NCBI RefSeq assembly: GCF_002224125.1
Contig: NZ_NCSM01000010.1
Span: 230,851-254,229 of the forward strand
From: Streptomyces sp. NBS 14/10
GTDB taxonomy: Bacteria; Actinomycetota; Actinomycetes; Streptomycetales; Streptomycetaceae
Direction: 5' to 3'
Length of the DNA stretch: 23,379 bases
This document shows, in pieces, positions 15,819 through 22,387 of the stretch. Positions within the stretch are counted from its first letter, which is position 1. Each line of letters begins with the position of its first letter. Position numbers and translations under genes: made by a program. The notes under the pieces are model-generated. The model had not been told where the DNA came from and did not search any database. It saw only the letters and a list, made by a program, of their open reading frames with translations.

Positions 15819-17639
15819 ATGAGCAAGCGAGCCCGTGTCCGCGCCCCTGAGCTGCAAGGACGTACCTGGATCAACACCGGCGGCAAGGAACTGTCCCTCG
15901 CGGACTTCCGAGGCAGCATCGTGATCCTGGACTTCTGGACCTTCTGCTGTGTGAACTGCCTGCACGTCCTGGACGAGCTGCGTGAGCTGGAGGAGAAGCA
16001 CCGCGACACCGTCGTGATCGTCGGTGTGCACTCGCCGAAGTTCGTCCACGAGGCCGAGCACCAGGCGGTCGTCGACGCCGTCGAGCGCTATGAGGTGCAT
16101 CACCCCGTGCTCGACGACCCCGAGCTGGCCACCTGGAAGCAGTACGCCGTACGGGCCTGGCCGACGCTGGTCGTGGTCGACCCCGAGGGGTACGTGGTCG
16201 CCCAGCACGCGGGCGAGGGGCATGCGCACGCGCTCGAGACGCTGGTGGCCGAGCTGGAGGCCGAGCACGGCGCCAAGGGCACGCTGCGGCGCGGCGACGG
16301 CCCGTACGTGCCGCCGGAGCCGGTCGCCACCGAGCTGCGGTTCCCGGGCAAGGCGCTGCTGCTGCCCGGTGGCACCTTCCTGGTCTCGGACACCACACGG
16401 CACCAGCTGGTGGAGCTGGCGGCCGACGGTGAGAGCGTGCTGCGGCGGATCGGGGCCGGTGAGCGGGGGCTCGTCGACGGGCCCGCCGACCGGGTGCGGT
16501 TCAGCGAGCCGCAGGGTCTCGCGCTGCTGCCGGACGGCACGGTGATCGTCGCCGATACGGTCAACCACGCGCTGCGCGCCCTGGACCTGGCGACCGGCGA
16601 GGTGCGGACCGTCGCCGGGACCGGGCGGCAGTGGTGGCAGGGATCCCCGGCCGCCGGGCCCGCCCGTGAGGTCGACCTGTCCTCGCCCTGGGACGTGGCC
16701 TGGTTCGCCGACCGGCTGTGGATCGCCATGGCGGGCGTCCACCAGCTGTGGACGTACGACCCGGCGGACGGGACGGTGCGCGCGGCCGCCGGGACGACGA
16801 ACGAGGGGCTGGTCGACGGGCCGGCCGCCGAGGCGTGGTTCGCCCAGCCGTCCGGGCTGGCCGCGGCCGAGGACCGGCTGTGGATCGCGGACTCCGAGAC
16901 CTCGGCGGTGCGGTACGCCGAGCGCGACGGTCAGGGTGGCTTCGCGGTCCGTACGGCCGTGGGCACCGGGCTGTTCGACTTCGGCCACCGCGACGGCCCC
17001 GCCGACCAGGCGCTGTTCCAGCACCCCCTGGGCGTGACCGCGCTGCCCGACGGCTCGGTCGCGGTCTCGGACACCTACAACCACGCGCTGCGCCGCTTCG
17101 ATCCGGCGTCCGGCGAGGTCAGCACCCTCGCCACGGATCTGCGCGAGCCGTCGGACGCCGTGCTGGTGGACGGCGACATCGTGGTCGTCGAGTCGGCGCG
17201 GCACCGGCTGACCCGGCTGCGGCTGCCCGAGGAGGCCGTACGCGTGGCGGCGGTGGCCCACCGCACCCAGCGGGCCGCCACCGAGATCGCCCCGGGGACG
17301 CTGCGGCTCGACGTCGTCTTCCAGGCCCCCGCCGGGCAGAAGCTCGACACCCGCTACGGCCCCTCCACCCGCCTGCTCGTCAGCTCCACCCCGCCCGAGC
17401 TGCTGGCGGGAGGCGAGGGGGCCGGTACGGACCTGAACCGCGAGCTGGTGCTGGCGGATGGCGTGACGGACGGTGTGCTGCACGTCTCCGCGATGGCGGC
17501 CTCCTGCGACGACGACCCGGCCAACGAGTACCCGGCCTGCCATGTGCACCAGCAGGACTGGGGCGTCCCGGTCCGGGTCACCGACGGCGGGGCGACCAGG
17601 CTGCCGCTGGTGCTGGCGGGGATGGACGAGGAGGGGTAG
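15819..17639 (+). CDS. Thioredoxin-like domain fused to NHL-repeat beta-propeller
   Basis: 606 aa. The N-terminal thioredoxin/TlpA-like domain (about 8-150) has the active-site motif WTFCCVNC (40-47), CxxC at C44 and C47, and the cis-proline in AWPT (W114-P115). Residues about 170-500 hold at least four or five NHL repeats (LPDGTVIVADTVNHALRALD, LPDGSVAVSDTYNHALRRFD and others) that should form a beta-propeller. The C-terminal domain (about 505-606) has two further cysteines (DDDPANEYPACHVHQ). It is similar in design to NHL domain-containing protein 2 (NHLRC2). No signal peptide is seen, so it is probably cytoplasmic. The ATG at 15819 is chosen by the domain start; no clear ribosome binding site is present, so a leaderless mRNA is possible. 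A decayed copy of its 3' end lies at 22881-22988. Confidence 0.9.
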   Translation: MSKRARVRAPELQGRTWINTGGKELSLADFRGSIVILDFWTFCCVNCLHVLDELRELEEKHRDTVVIVGVHSPKFVHEAEHQAVVDAVERYEVHHPVLDDPELATWKQYAVRAWPTLVVVDPEGYVVAQHAGEGHAHALETLVAELEAEHGAKGTLRRGDGPYVPPEPVATELRFPGKALLLPGGTFLVSDTTRHQLVELAADGESVLRRIGAGERGLVDGPADRVRFSEPQGLALLPDGTVIVADTVNHALRALDLATGEVRTVAGTGRQWWQGSPAAGPAREVDLSSPWDVAWFADRLWIAMAGVHQLWTYDPADGTVRAAAGTTNEGLVDGPAAEAWFAQPSGLAAAEDRLWIADSETSAVRYAERDGQGGFAVRTAVGTGLFDFGHRDGPADQALFQHPLGVTALPDGSVAVSDTYNHALRRFDPASGEVSTLATDLREPSDAVLVDGDIVVVESARHRLTRLRLPEEAVRVAAVAHRTQRAATEIAPGTLRLDVVFQAPAGQKLDTRYGPSTRLLVSSTPPELLAGGEGAGTDLNRELVLADGVTDGVLHVSAMAASCDDDPANEYPACHVHQQDWGVPVRVTDGGATRLPLVLAGMDEEG

Positions 17640-17646
17640 CGCCGTA

Positions 17647-18600
17647 TCAGGGCGTGAGCACCAGACGCCCGCGCAGGCCGCCCACCGCCAAGCGGCGGTG
17701 GGCTTCCTGGGCCCGGTCGAGGGGCAGGGTGTCGGCCACCCGCAGGGTCAGCCGGCCGGCGGCGGCCAGCGCGGACAGCTGGCCCAGCGTCGTGCCGTCC
17801 GCCGCGATCCAGTGGTTGGCCGACCGAATGCCCCGCAGCCCGACGGGTGCGTCGGCGGCCACCGCGACGAACGCGCCCCTGTTCCGTACGGCGGCGAGCG
17901 CAGGCAGCCCGGCGCCCGCCGCGTCCAGGGCTCCCGCCACGCCGCCCGGGACGACCGCCCGCACCGCCGCCGCCAGGTCCGGTGCGTCCCGTGCGATGAA
18001 CCACTCCGCGCCCAGCCTTCGTACCAGCTTCTCGTCCGCCGCGCCCGCGACGGCCACCACCCGCAGCCCGCGCAGCGCGGCCAGTTCGACCGCGAACCCG
18101 CCGACCGCGCCGGCCGCGCCCGTCACCAGCAGCGTCGCTCCGCTCGGCAGGTCCAGCGCGTCCAGCGACTGCCAGGCCGTCAGGCCGTTCAGCGGCAGCG
18201 TCGCCGCCGCTGCCGCCGGTACGCCCTCCGGCGCCGGGGCCACGGCCGTCGCGTCCAGGACGACGTACTCGGCGTAGCTGCCCAGCGAGACGTCCAGCAG
18301 ATCCCGCAGCCCGATCACCGGGTCGCCCGGGGCGAACATCCGTACTCCGGGCCCGGTGGCATCCACCACGCCCGCGACGTCCCAGCCAAGACCGGTCTGC
18401 GCGCGCGGCGCCATCCGGCCGGCCGCGACCAGCGTCCCGGCGCGGGTCAGCAGGTCCACGGGGTTGACGGTCGCCGCCGCCACGCGGATCCGCACCTGCC
18501 CGGGGCCCGGCTCGGGCAGCGGCACCTCGGGGATCTCGATGGCCTCCGGTCCGCCGTAGGTCCGTACCACGGCGGCGCGCATCACGGTCCGCTCGGTCAT
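17647..18600 (-). CDS. NAD(P)H:quinone oxidoreductase (zinc-free MDR family)
   Basis: 317 aa, medium-chain dehydrogenase/reductase fold. The GroES-like domain is at about 30-125 (PGPGQVRIRVAAATVNPVDL, GLGWDVAGVV, APGDPVIG, GSYAEYVVL). The nucleotide-binding domain follows, with GAAGAVG at 161-167. The catalytic and structural zinc cysteines of alcohol dehydrogenases are absent, which fits the quinone reductase branch. It probably reduces quinones or reactive enones with NADPH. The ATG at 18600 is preceded by GAGGAG at about 9 bases; longer frames to 19275 overlap the opposite gene and are not believed. It is divergent from an HxlR regulator, as in the QorR/qor2 pair of Corynebacterium. The stop is 7 bases from that of the convergent NHL gene. 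Confidence 0.9.
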   Translation of the reverse strand: MTERTVMRAAVVRTYGGPEAIEIPEVPLPEPGPGQVRIRVAAATVNPVDLLTRAGTLVAAGRMAPRAQTGLGWDVAGVVDATGPGVRMFAPGDPVIGLRDLLDVSLGSYAEYVVLDATAVAPAPEGVPAAAAATLPLNGLTAWQSLDALDLPSGATLLVTGAAGAVGGFAVELAALRGLRVVAVAGAADEKLVRRLGAEWFIARDAPDLAAAVRAVVPGGVAGALDAAGAGLPALAAVRNRGAFVAVAADAPVGLRGIRSANHWIAADGTTLGQLSALAAAGRLTLRVADTLPLDRAQEAHRRLAVGGLRGRLVLTP

Positions 18601-18651
18601 TGTTCCCAGCTCCTCACTTCGGTCGGGGTTGACCATGTGTGCCCAACGTAG

Positions 18652-18684
18652 GGAGAGTTGCTCTCCGGAGGTAAGTACGTACCT
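18652..18684. promoter_or_regulatory. Candidate operators of the HxlR regulator
   Basis: Two inverted repeats lie in the 117-bp divergent region: GGAGAG-TTG-CTCTCC (18652-18666) and AGGTA-AGTACG-TACCT (18669-18684), the latter containing the palindrome GTACGTAC. DUF24/HxlR regulators commonly bind GTAC/ACTTAC-type inverted repeats, so the second is the better candidate and could shut both promoters. Confidence 0.6.
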
Positions 18685-18717
18685 GAAAGTGCCCAACCCA
18701 CGCCGAGGAGAGTGACC

Positions 18718-19134
18718 GTGCCCACCCGGACCGCCGCCCAACGCCGGGCCGACGCCCGCGCCGCCTACGACGCCTTCATCGCCGAATGCCCCACCCGGCA
18801 CCTCCTGGACCGCATCGCCGACAAATGGGTCAGCCTCGCCCTCGCCGCCCTGGCCGACGGCCCCATGCGCTACGGCGAGCTGTCGCGCCGACTGGCCGGA
18901 GTCAGCCAGAAGATGCTCACCCAGACCCTGCGCAATCTGGAGCGCGACGGTCTGGTCACGCGAACGGTCACGCCGTCCGTGCCGGTCCGGGTGGACTACG
19001 CCCTCACCCCGCTCGGCGAGAACCTGGCCGGGCTGATGCGGTCGGTCAAGGAGTGGGCGGAGACGCATATGGACGAGGTCCTGACCGCGCGGGCCGTCTA
19101 CGACGGCGGCGCCGGGGCGCCTGGCGGCGGATGA
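18718..19134 (+). CDS. HxlR/DUF24-family redox-sensing regulator
   Basis: 138 aa, winged helix. The family core is clear: AECPTRHLLDRIADKWVSLALAAL, then GPMRYGELSRRLAGVSQKMLTQTLRNLERDGLVTR and YALTPLGENL. C24, the only cysteine, sits at the conserved N-terminal position that senses oxidants, diamide or quinones in YodB, CatR and QorR. With one cysteine, control would be through intermolecular disulphide, S-thiolation or S-alkylation. The start is GTG at 18718, 7 bases after GAGGAG (18705-18710); a GTG at 18712 is too close. The most likely role is repression of the divergent quinone oxidoreductase and of itself, released by quinone or thiol stress. Confidence 0.9.
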   Translation: MPTRTAAQRRADARAAYDAFIAECPTRHLLDRIADKWVSLALAALADGPMRYGELSRRLAGVSQKMLTQTLRNLERDGLVTRTVTPSVPVRVDYALTPLGENLAGLMRSVKEWAETHMDEVLTARAVYDGGAGAPGGG

Positions 19135-19288
19135 CGGCCGACACGCGCTGTCGCCGTCGGTTGACGGCGACAGCGGCCCTCCCCGCCTCTGGCCTACCGG
19201 TGCAGGGGCGGCCCTCGACGGTGGTCCATTCGTCGGCGCCGACCAACTCGCTGACGTTCGTGAGTCCCTTCCCATTGCTTGGCCTCAT
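19046..19288 (-). CDS. Doubtful 80-aa ORF after the SLOG gene, possibly a remnant
   Basis: An ATG lies two bases beyond the SLOG stop codon (TGA-GC-ATG), a coupling-like arrangement. The first 30 or so residues (MRPSNGKGLTNVSELVGADE and a few beyond) read like real protein. The rest becomes Arg-rich, crosses the terminator hairpin and overlaps the end of the HxlR gene. I see no ribosome binding site. It may be the surviving head of a truncated third operon gene, or nothing. Confidence 0.25.
   Translation of the reverse strand: MRPSNGKGLTNVSELVGADEWTTVEGRPCTGRPEAGRAAVAVNRRRQRVSAVIRRQAPRRRRRRRPARSGPRPYASPPTP
19146..19175 (+). terminator. Terminator after the HxlR gene
   Basis: A perfect 13-bp stem (19146-19158 with 19163-19175) with a GGTT loop, 11 bases after the stop codon. 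It may also stop the minus-strand operon coming from the right. Confidence 0.75.
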
Positions 19289-19290
19289 GC

Positions 19291-19767
19291 TCAGTCCCGA
19301 GTAGCGCCCTCTGGCCAGATCACGCGAGTACGGACGCCAGTACGCTCGGCGTAGGCCACGACGTCGGCCGTACCGCCGTATCCGCGGGCCGGCTGCCCGT
19401 CCCATACGGCGATCAGTTCATCCACTACGCCCACCAGGATCTCGCTACCGGCCATGTGCGCCTGGGAGTCCGATGCCGCCATGCCCGTGCGGTGGACTTC
19501 CACCGCTTGGCGCAGGAGCTCGTCATAGGACTGGTGGTGCTCCTCGGGAAGGCCGTCCCGGTACTGCTCTGCGGGCACGACGACCTCCAGTGTTCCCCCA
19601 GCCTCCAGGACCATCTCGGCGAGCCAGGCATCCGGGCCGTCGGCGATGCACGAGACACCGACCAGCACTTCCGGAGAGTGCCGCTTCACTTCCTCGCGCA
19701 AGGCCTCACGGACCAGTTGCTCCGTCTCGGCCGGCAGCCCGCGGTGGCCAGTGATCCCCACTCGCAT
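19291..19767 (-). CDS. SLOG-like (LOG/DprA superfamily) nucleotide-binding protein
   Basis: 158 aa, Rossmann-like. It begins MRVGITGHRG. A middle strand-turn GVSCIADGPDAWLAEMVLEAGG follows at about 37-58. The last third has ELIAVWDGQPARGYGGTADV (117-136), whose GGTAD resembles the phosphate-binding GGxGT-type motif of LOG, DprA and TRPM-linked SLOG domains. SLOG proteins are thought to bind or process nucleotides such as NAD- or ADP-ribose-type ligands, and several act in conflict or signalling systems. The ATG at 19767 is preferred because GAAGGAGAG lies just upstream; a GTG at 19785 would consume that site. It starts 23 bases after the stop of the HTH-TPR regulator, so the two are probably one operon. 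The exact ligand and activity are unknown. Confidence 0.7.
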   Translation of the reverse strand: MRVGITGHRGLPAETEQLVREALREEVKRHSPEVLVGVSCIADGPDAWLAEMVLEAGGTLEVVVPAEQYRDGLPEEHHQSYDELLRQAVEVHRTGMAASDSQAHMAGSEILVGVVDELIAVWDGQPARGYGGTADVVAYAERTGVRTRVIWPEGATRD

Positions 19768-19790
19768 ATGTCGCTCTCCTTCCACAGTGC

Positions 19791-21047
19791 TTACAGGTAG
19801 ATGCCGTGCAGCCGCTCGTCAAAGTCCCTGACGACCCGGGGCGGGGTCGGCGACGTGTAGCCGCGCCGGAGGCTGCGGGCACGCTCTATGACCCGGCCCG
19901 AGCGGTACCGCACCCCCATCTCAAGTGCCCGCGCAGCCAGTGCGAATGCCCCGTCCAGCCGTCCCTCGGCCATATGCGCCGCGGCCAGGTCAAGAGCAAG
20001 CAGCGCGCGTTGTTTCTCGTGCCCTGAAGCCAAGGCGGCGGTAGCGGCGTCCTGTGATGCGGAGACCCACTCTGGGATCCCCAGTCGCGCGCCACAGGTC
20101 AGTCTGGCCGCCGCCACCTTGCTGGGCGTGAAGCTGAAGACCCAGGGCCAGGGCGGCGGCTGCTCGTCCGGAACCGCCTCCGTATGGCGGGCGGCTTGCT
20201 CCAGCACGGCGTCGGCAGTGACTCGATCCCCAGCTACCGCGTGCGCGAGTGCTTCGACCGTGCCGAGCCATGCGGAGGCGATGGCCGGTGCATCCGCTCC
20301 CAGTTGGTGACGAGCCCGGTGGACGAGAGCGAGCCCCTGGGCAGCGTTCCCGGCGTCGGCCTCGAATCCGGCAAGACTGCCGAGCTGGTATGCGGTGAGC
20401 AGTCGATCGCCGGATGCGCGCGCGGCCTTGATGGCCGTGCCGTACCAGGTGCGTGCCGACCCGATGTCGTTCATGTCCCAGGCCAGCCACCCGGCGAGGG
20501 AGGCCGCTTCGCTGCCCACAGCCGCCAGGCAGGCCCGCTGCTCAGGGGATTCGGCTTCAGCGGTGACGGTCTGGGTGAGTCGCAGATGAGCCAGGACCGG
20601 CTCGGAAAGGTGCCGTGATGAGGTGGCGGCGTCCAGGCGGCGGAAGGCTGTGGTGGCAACGCGCAGTGTTGCGGCCTGTCGCGCGTCCGCAGGCTGAGCG
20701 TGAAGGACTGCCAGGGCCGGGGCGGCGGCGATGGCAGCGGTCCCCGCGAGGAAGTTGCGCCGGTGCACGTCGTGCTGTCCGTTCTCGGCGGCATGCGCCG
20801 CTGTGTGATCGGCGAGGCCGACCAGACGCGGGGGAAAGTGTAGGTGCGTGGCGGCTCTTGCCAGAATGGTCATGTCGTATGCGGCTGTGCCGCGTCCTTC
20901 GAGACGAGAAACGGCGGACTGGCTGATCCCGCAGGCATCGCCGAGCTGACGTTGGGAGACGCCTGCGTCACGGCGCGCCAGGCTGACGACCCGCCCGTAG
21001 TCGCCTTGGCGGGCGGCGTCCCGAATTACCTGCGAAGACCAGTTCAT
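19791..21047 (-). CDS. XRE-type HTH regulator with TPR-like sensor region
   Basis: 418 aa. The N-terminal helix-turn-helix (about 18-72) is clear: LARRDAGVSQRQLGDACG then ISQSAVSRLEGRGTAAYDMT. From about 125 onward the protein is helical, with TPR-like pairs (for example DIGSARTWYGTAIKAARASG at 194-213, EGRLDGAFALAARALEMG at 361-378), as in regulators that read peptides or partner proteins. Between these parts, RRNFLAGTAAIAAAPALAVL (96-115) looks like a Tat signal but lies inside a cytoplasmic regulator; this oddity is common in such Streptomyces proteins. The ATG at 21047 follows AGGGGTG. The C-terminus (RVVRDFDERLHGIYL) is intact. It heads an operon with the SLOG gene and is divergent from three small coupled genes, which it probably controls. 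Confidence 0.88.
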   Translation of the reverse strand: MNWSSQVIRDAARQGDYGRVVSLARRDAGVSQRQLGDACGISQSAVSRLEGRGTAAYDMTILARAATHLHFPPRLVGLADHTAAHAAENGQHDVHRRNFLAGTAAIAAAPALAVLHAQPADARQAATLRVATTAFRRLDAATSSRHLSEPVLAHLRLTQTVTAEAESPEQRACLAAVGSEAASLAGWLAWDMNDIGSARTWYGTAIKAARASGDRLLTAYQLGSLAGFEADAGNAAQGLALVHRARHQLGADAPAIASAWLGTVEALAHAVAGDRVTADAVLEQAARHTEAVPDEQPPPWPWVFSFTPSKVAAARLTCGARLGIPEWVSASQDAATAALASGHEKQRALLALDLAAAHMAEGRLDGAFALAARALEMGVRYRSGRVIERARSLRRGYTSPTPPRVVRDFDERLHGIYL

Positions 21048-21092
21048 GTCCACCCCTGTTGGTACCTGAGTCTCACTGCCGCCCGCTGCCTC

Positions 21093-21118
21093 TATGCGCC
21101 TGCCGCATACGTGTATGC
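21093..21118. promoter_or_regulatory. Operator-like array of three TATGC half-sites
   Basis: TATGCG (21093-21098) pairs as an inverted repeat with CGCATA (21104-21109), and GCATAC (21105-21110) pairs with GTATGC (21113-21118). The shared half-sites are therefore about one helical turn apart. The array is in the 157-bp region between the HTH-TPR regulator and the divergent small genes, 46 bp from the regulator start and 86 bp from the other, and is the best candidate for the regulator's binding site. Confidence 0.6.
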
Positions 21119-21204
21119 ACCTCACGGGTCAACACTGGCCGACACAGCATGACGCACGGTTCTGTCTCCTCACTACCCGTAATCGGGAAGGGGGCGTGTG
21201 AGTC

Positions 21205-21621
21205 ATGGGTACCGAAGTGTTGCCGTGGTCGCCGCCGAGCGGCCGTAGCGCGCAGTTGCAGCCCGCCGGCCGAGCGTGGGACGTCGTGCGCGTCTCGCGC
21301 TTCATTGGCAGACCGGCCCTGAAATCGCTCGGCGGAGCTACGGGCGCGGTCATCGAGAACCCTTTCGACGGGGTGCTGTACTGGCTGATCGAGCCGGGCG
21401 CGGCCGCCGAGTGGGACATGAGGCTGCTGCCGTCCGTCGAGGTGTGGGGAGCGACCGCCTACATCGAGGTGCCACCGGTGGCCCGTACGACCGGGGCCGG
21501 CGTCCACTGGCGCGTACCGCCCCGGCACGCCCGGCATCTCACTGACCCGACGGCTCTCCTCGCCGCGCTGAAGATCGCCACGAGCGCGGCGCTCGGCCCA
21601 CGTGAAGGGGCCACCCGGTGA
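21205..21621 (+). CDS. Conserved-looking 138-aa protein of unknown function, first of three coupled genes
   Basis: 138 aa, no signal peptide or membrane helix. Visible features are AWDVVRVSRFIGRPALKSLG (24-43), GAVIENPFDGVLYWLIEPG (47-65), the strand-like VWGATAYIEVPPVART (80-95) and GVHWRVPPRHARHLTDP (99-115). The spacing of aromatic residues and short strands suggests a compact alpha/beta fold. From memory, similar short proteins sit beside HTH regulators in Streptomyces accessory regions, but I cannot name a function. The ATG at 21205 follows the purine run GGGAAGGGGG (21185-21194). The stop overlaps the next gene's GTG (GTGA), so expression is coupled. It is divergent from the HTH-TPR regulator. 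Confidence 0.7.
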   Translation: MGTEVLPWSPPSGRSAQLQPAGRAWDVVRVSRFIGRPALKSLGGATGAVIENPFDGVLYWLIEPGAAAEWDMRLLPSVEVWGATAYIEVPPVARTTGAGVHWRVPPRHARHLTDPTALLAALKIATSAALGPREGATR

Positions 21622-21803
21622 CCGAGTGCTGCTATCGCTGCGACAAGCCCACCCGCGAACCGATCACCGTGCTGCGCGCGTCAGCCTCTGGGCCCGGCTG
21701 TCTGCGGCACCTGTGCCCGGAGTGCAACCGCCGCTGGCCGCACCCCGATCCCGACCTGTACGCCGTGCTCGTCACCCTGCAGCGCGAGAGGCAGACGAGG
21801 TGA
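21618..21803 (+). CDS. 61-aa cysteine-rich protein, probable zinc ribbon
   Basis: 61 aa with six cysteines. C5-x2-C8 near the start and C33-x2-C36 in HLCPECNRRW form a standard zinc-ribbon arrangement, with C4 and C28 extra. The remainder is a short helical tail (DPDLYAVLVTLQRERQTR). This size and layout suit a zinc-stabilised protein-protein or nucleic-acid contact module. The GTG start overlaps the previous stop as GTGA and the stop overlaps the next GTG in the same way, so it is the middle of a tightly coupled trio. Coding is supported by high third-position GC and by the metal motif spacing. Confidence 0.65.
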   Translation: MTECCYRCDKPTREPITVLRASASGPGCLRHLCPECNRRWPHPDPDLYAVLVTLQRERQTR

Positions 21804-22003
21804 CCGTCCCCGTCGGCACCCGGCGGATGTCCCCGTACTGCGCGCTGTACACCGCCGAGCCCGACACCACGCCCGACGAGATCCACGCCTACTGCGAGGG
21901 ACCGGGCGAAGTCCGGCTGACGCCGGTACCGCCCGCCACCCGCGGACTGCTCATCTTCACCGTCCGCTGTGACTGCGACTGCCACAAGGCGGACGCCACC
22001 TAG
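21800..22003 (+). CDS. 67-aa cysteine-rich protein with CDCDCH tail motif
   Basis: 67 aa. It carries cysteines at 14, 32, 57, 59 and 61 followed by H62, so the tail reads CDCDCH, a dense possible metal site together with C14 and C32. The middle (DEIHAYCEGPGEVRLTPVPP) is acidic and Pro-rich. The start is GTG at 21800, overlapping the stop of the zinc-ribbon gene (GTGA); an ATG nine codons in is less likely. It is the last gene of the coupled trio and is followed by a 12-bp stem-loop. No family is recognised. Confidence 0.6.
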   Translation: MTVPVGTRRMSPYCALYTAEPDTTPDEIHAYCEGPGEVRLTPVPPATRGLLIFTVRCDCDCHKADAT

Positions 22004-22006
22004 ACC

Positions 22007-22072
22007 GGTGGGCCGCTGCTGATCCGGACCCGCCCCGTACCGGACGCCCGTCGCATGGGCCAGCGGCCCACC
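22007..22072 (+). terminator. Compound stem-loop after the small-gene trio
   Basis: An outer perfect 12-bp stem (22007-22018 with 22061-22072) encloses 42 bases that contain an inner TCCGG/CCGGA pair (22023-22027 and 22040-22044). It begins four bases after the stop codon. It could be a terminator or a structured mRNA end. Confidence 0.55.
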
Positions 22073-22168
22073 CCACAGACCCCTCGCCCCAGCCTTCCGC
22101 TTGCAGGCCAGTGGCCGGGACGAGGACCGCGAAACCGCGCGGGGACACCCCAACTCACAGGAGGACCA
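22073..22168. other. Short intergenic stretch before the 41-aa ORF
   Basis: About 95 bases with no gene seen. It ends in AGGAGG (22159-22164), four bases before the GTG of the small ORF. It must contain a promoter if the compound stem-loop terminates transcription from the left. Confidence 0.35.
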
Positions 22169-22294
22169 GTGCGATTACAACACACCGCCCGCCACGACCC
22201 GGGCGACCGAGACACCATGCCCGACACCGACGCCCCGACACCGGGCGGGCAGACGCCTGGCGACTCGGACGACGGGCGCCAGTACGCGAGGTAG
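22169..22294 (+). CDS. 41-aa ORF with a TTA codon, possible leader peptide
   Basis: Begins GTG with a consensus AGGAGG four bases upstream, the strongest ribosome binding site in this part. The product (MRLQHTARHDPGDRDTMPDT and 21 more residues) is hydrophilic, Asp/Pro/Gly-rich and low complexity. Codon 3 is TTA, the rare Streptomyces leucine codon read only by the bldA tRNA. A 13-bp hairpin follows, then a gene at 22388, so this may be a regulatory leader ORF rather than a functional protein. An in-frame ATG at codon 17 exists, but without a ribosome binding site. Confidence 0.45.
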   Translation: MRLQHTARHDPGDRDTMPDTDAPTPGGQTPGDSDDGRQYAR

Positions 22295-22320
22295 CCCACG
22301 CCAGGCGCCATAGGCAGACC

Positions 22321-22363
22321 GCGGCCCCGCCCTTGGACAGCCCCCGCCGCAGGGCGGGGCCGC
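22321..22363 (+). terminator. Hairpin between the 41-aa ORF and the next gene
   Basis: A perfect 13-bp stem (GCGGCCCCGCCCT at 22321-22333 with 22351-22363) with a 17-base loop. It ends 11 bases before the AGGAG of the gene at 22388, so it could be a terminator, or an attenuator acting on that gene. Confidence 0.65.
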
Positions 22364-22387
22364 TCCCCACCACGCAGGAGCCCCATC

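Noticed and set aside
20703..20762. Tat export of the HTH-TPR protein
   Set aside because: The RR segment is about 96 residues from the N-terminus behind an intact helix-turn-helix, so normal Tat targeting is unlikely.
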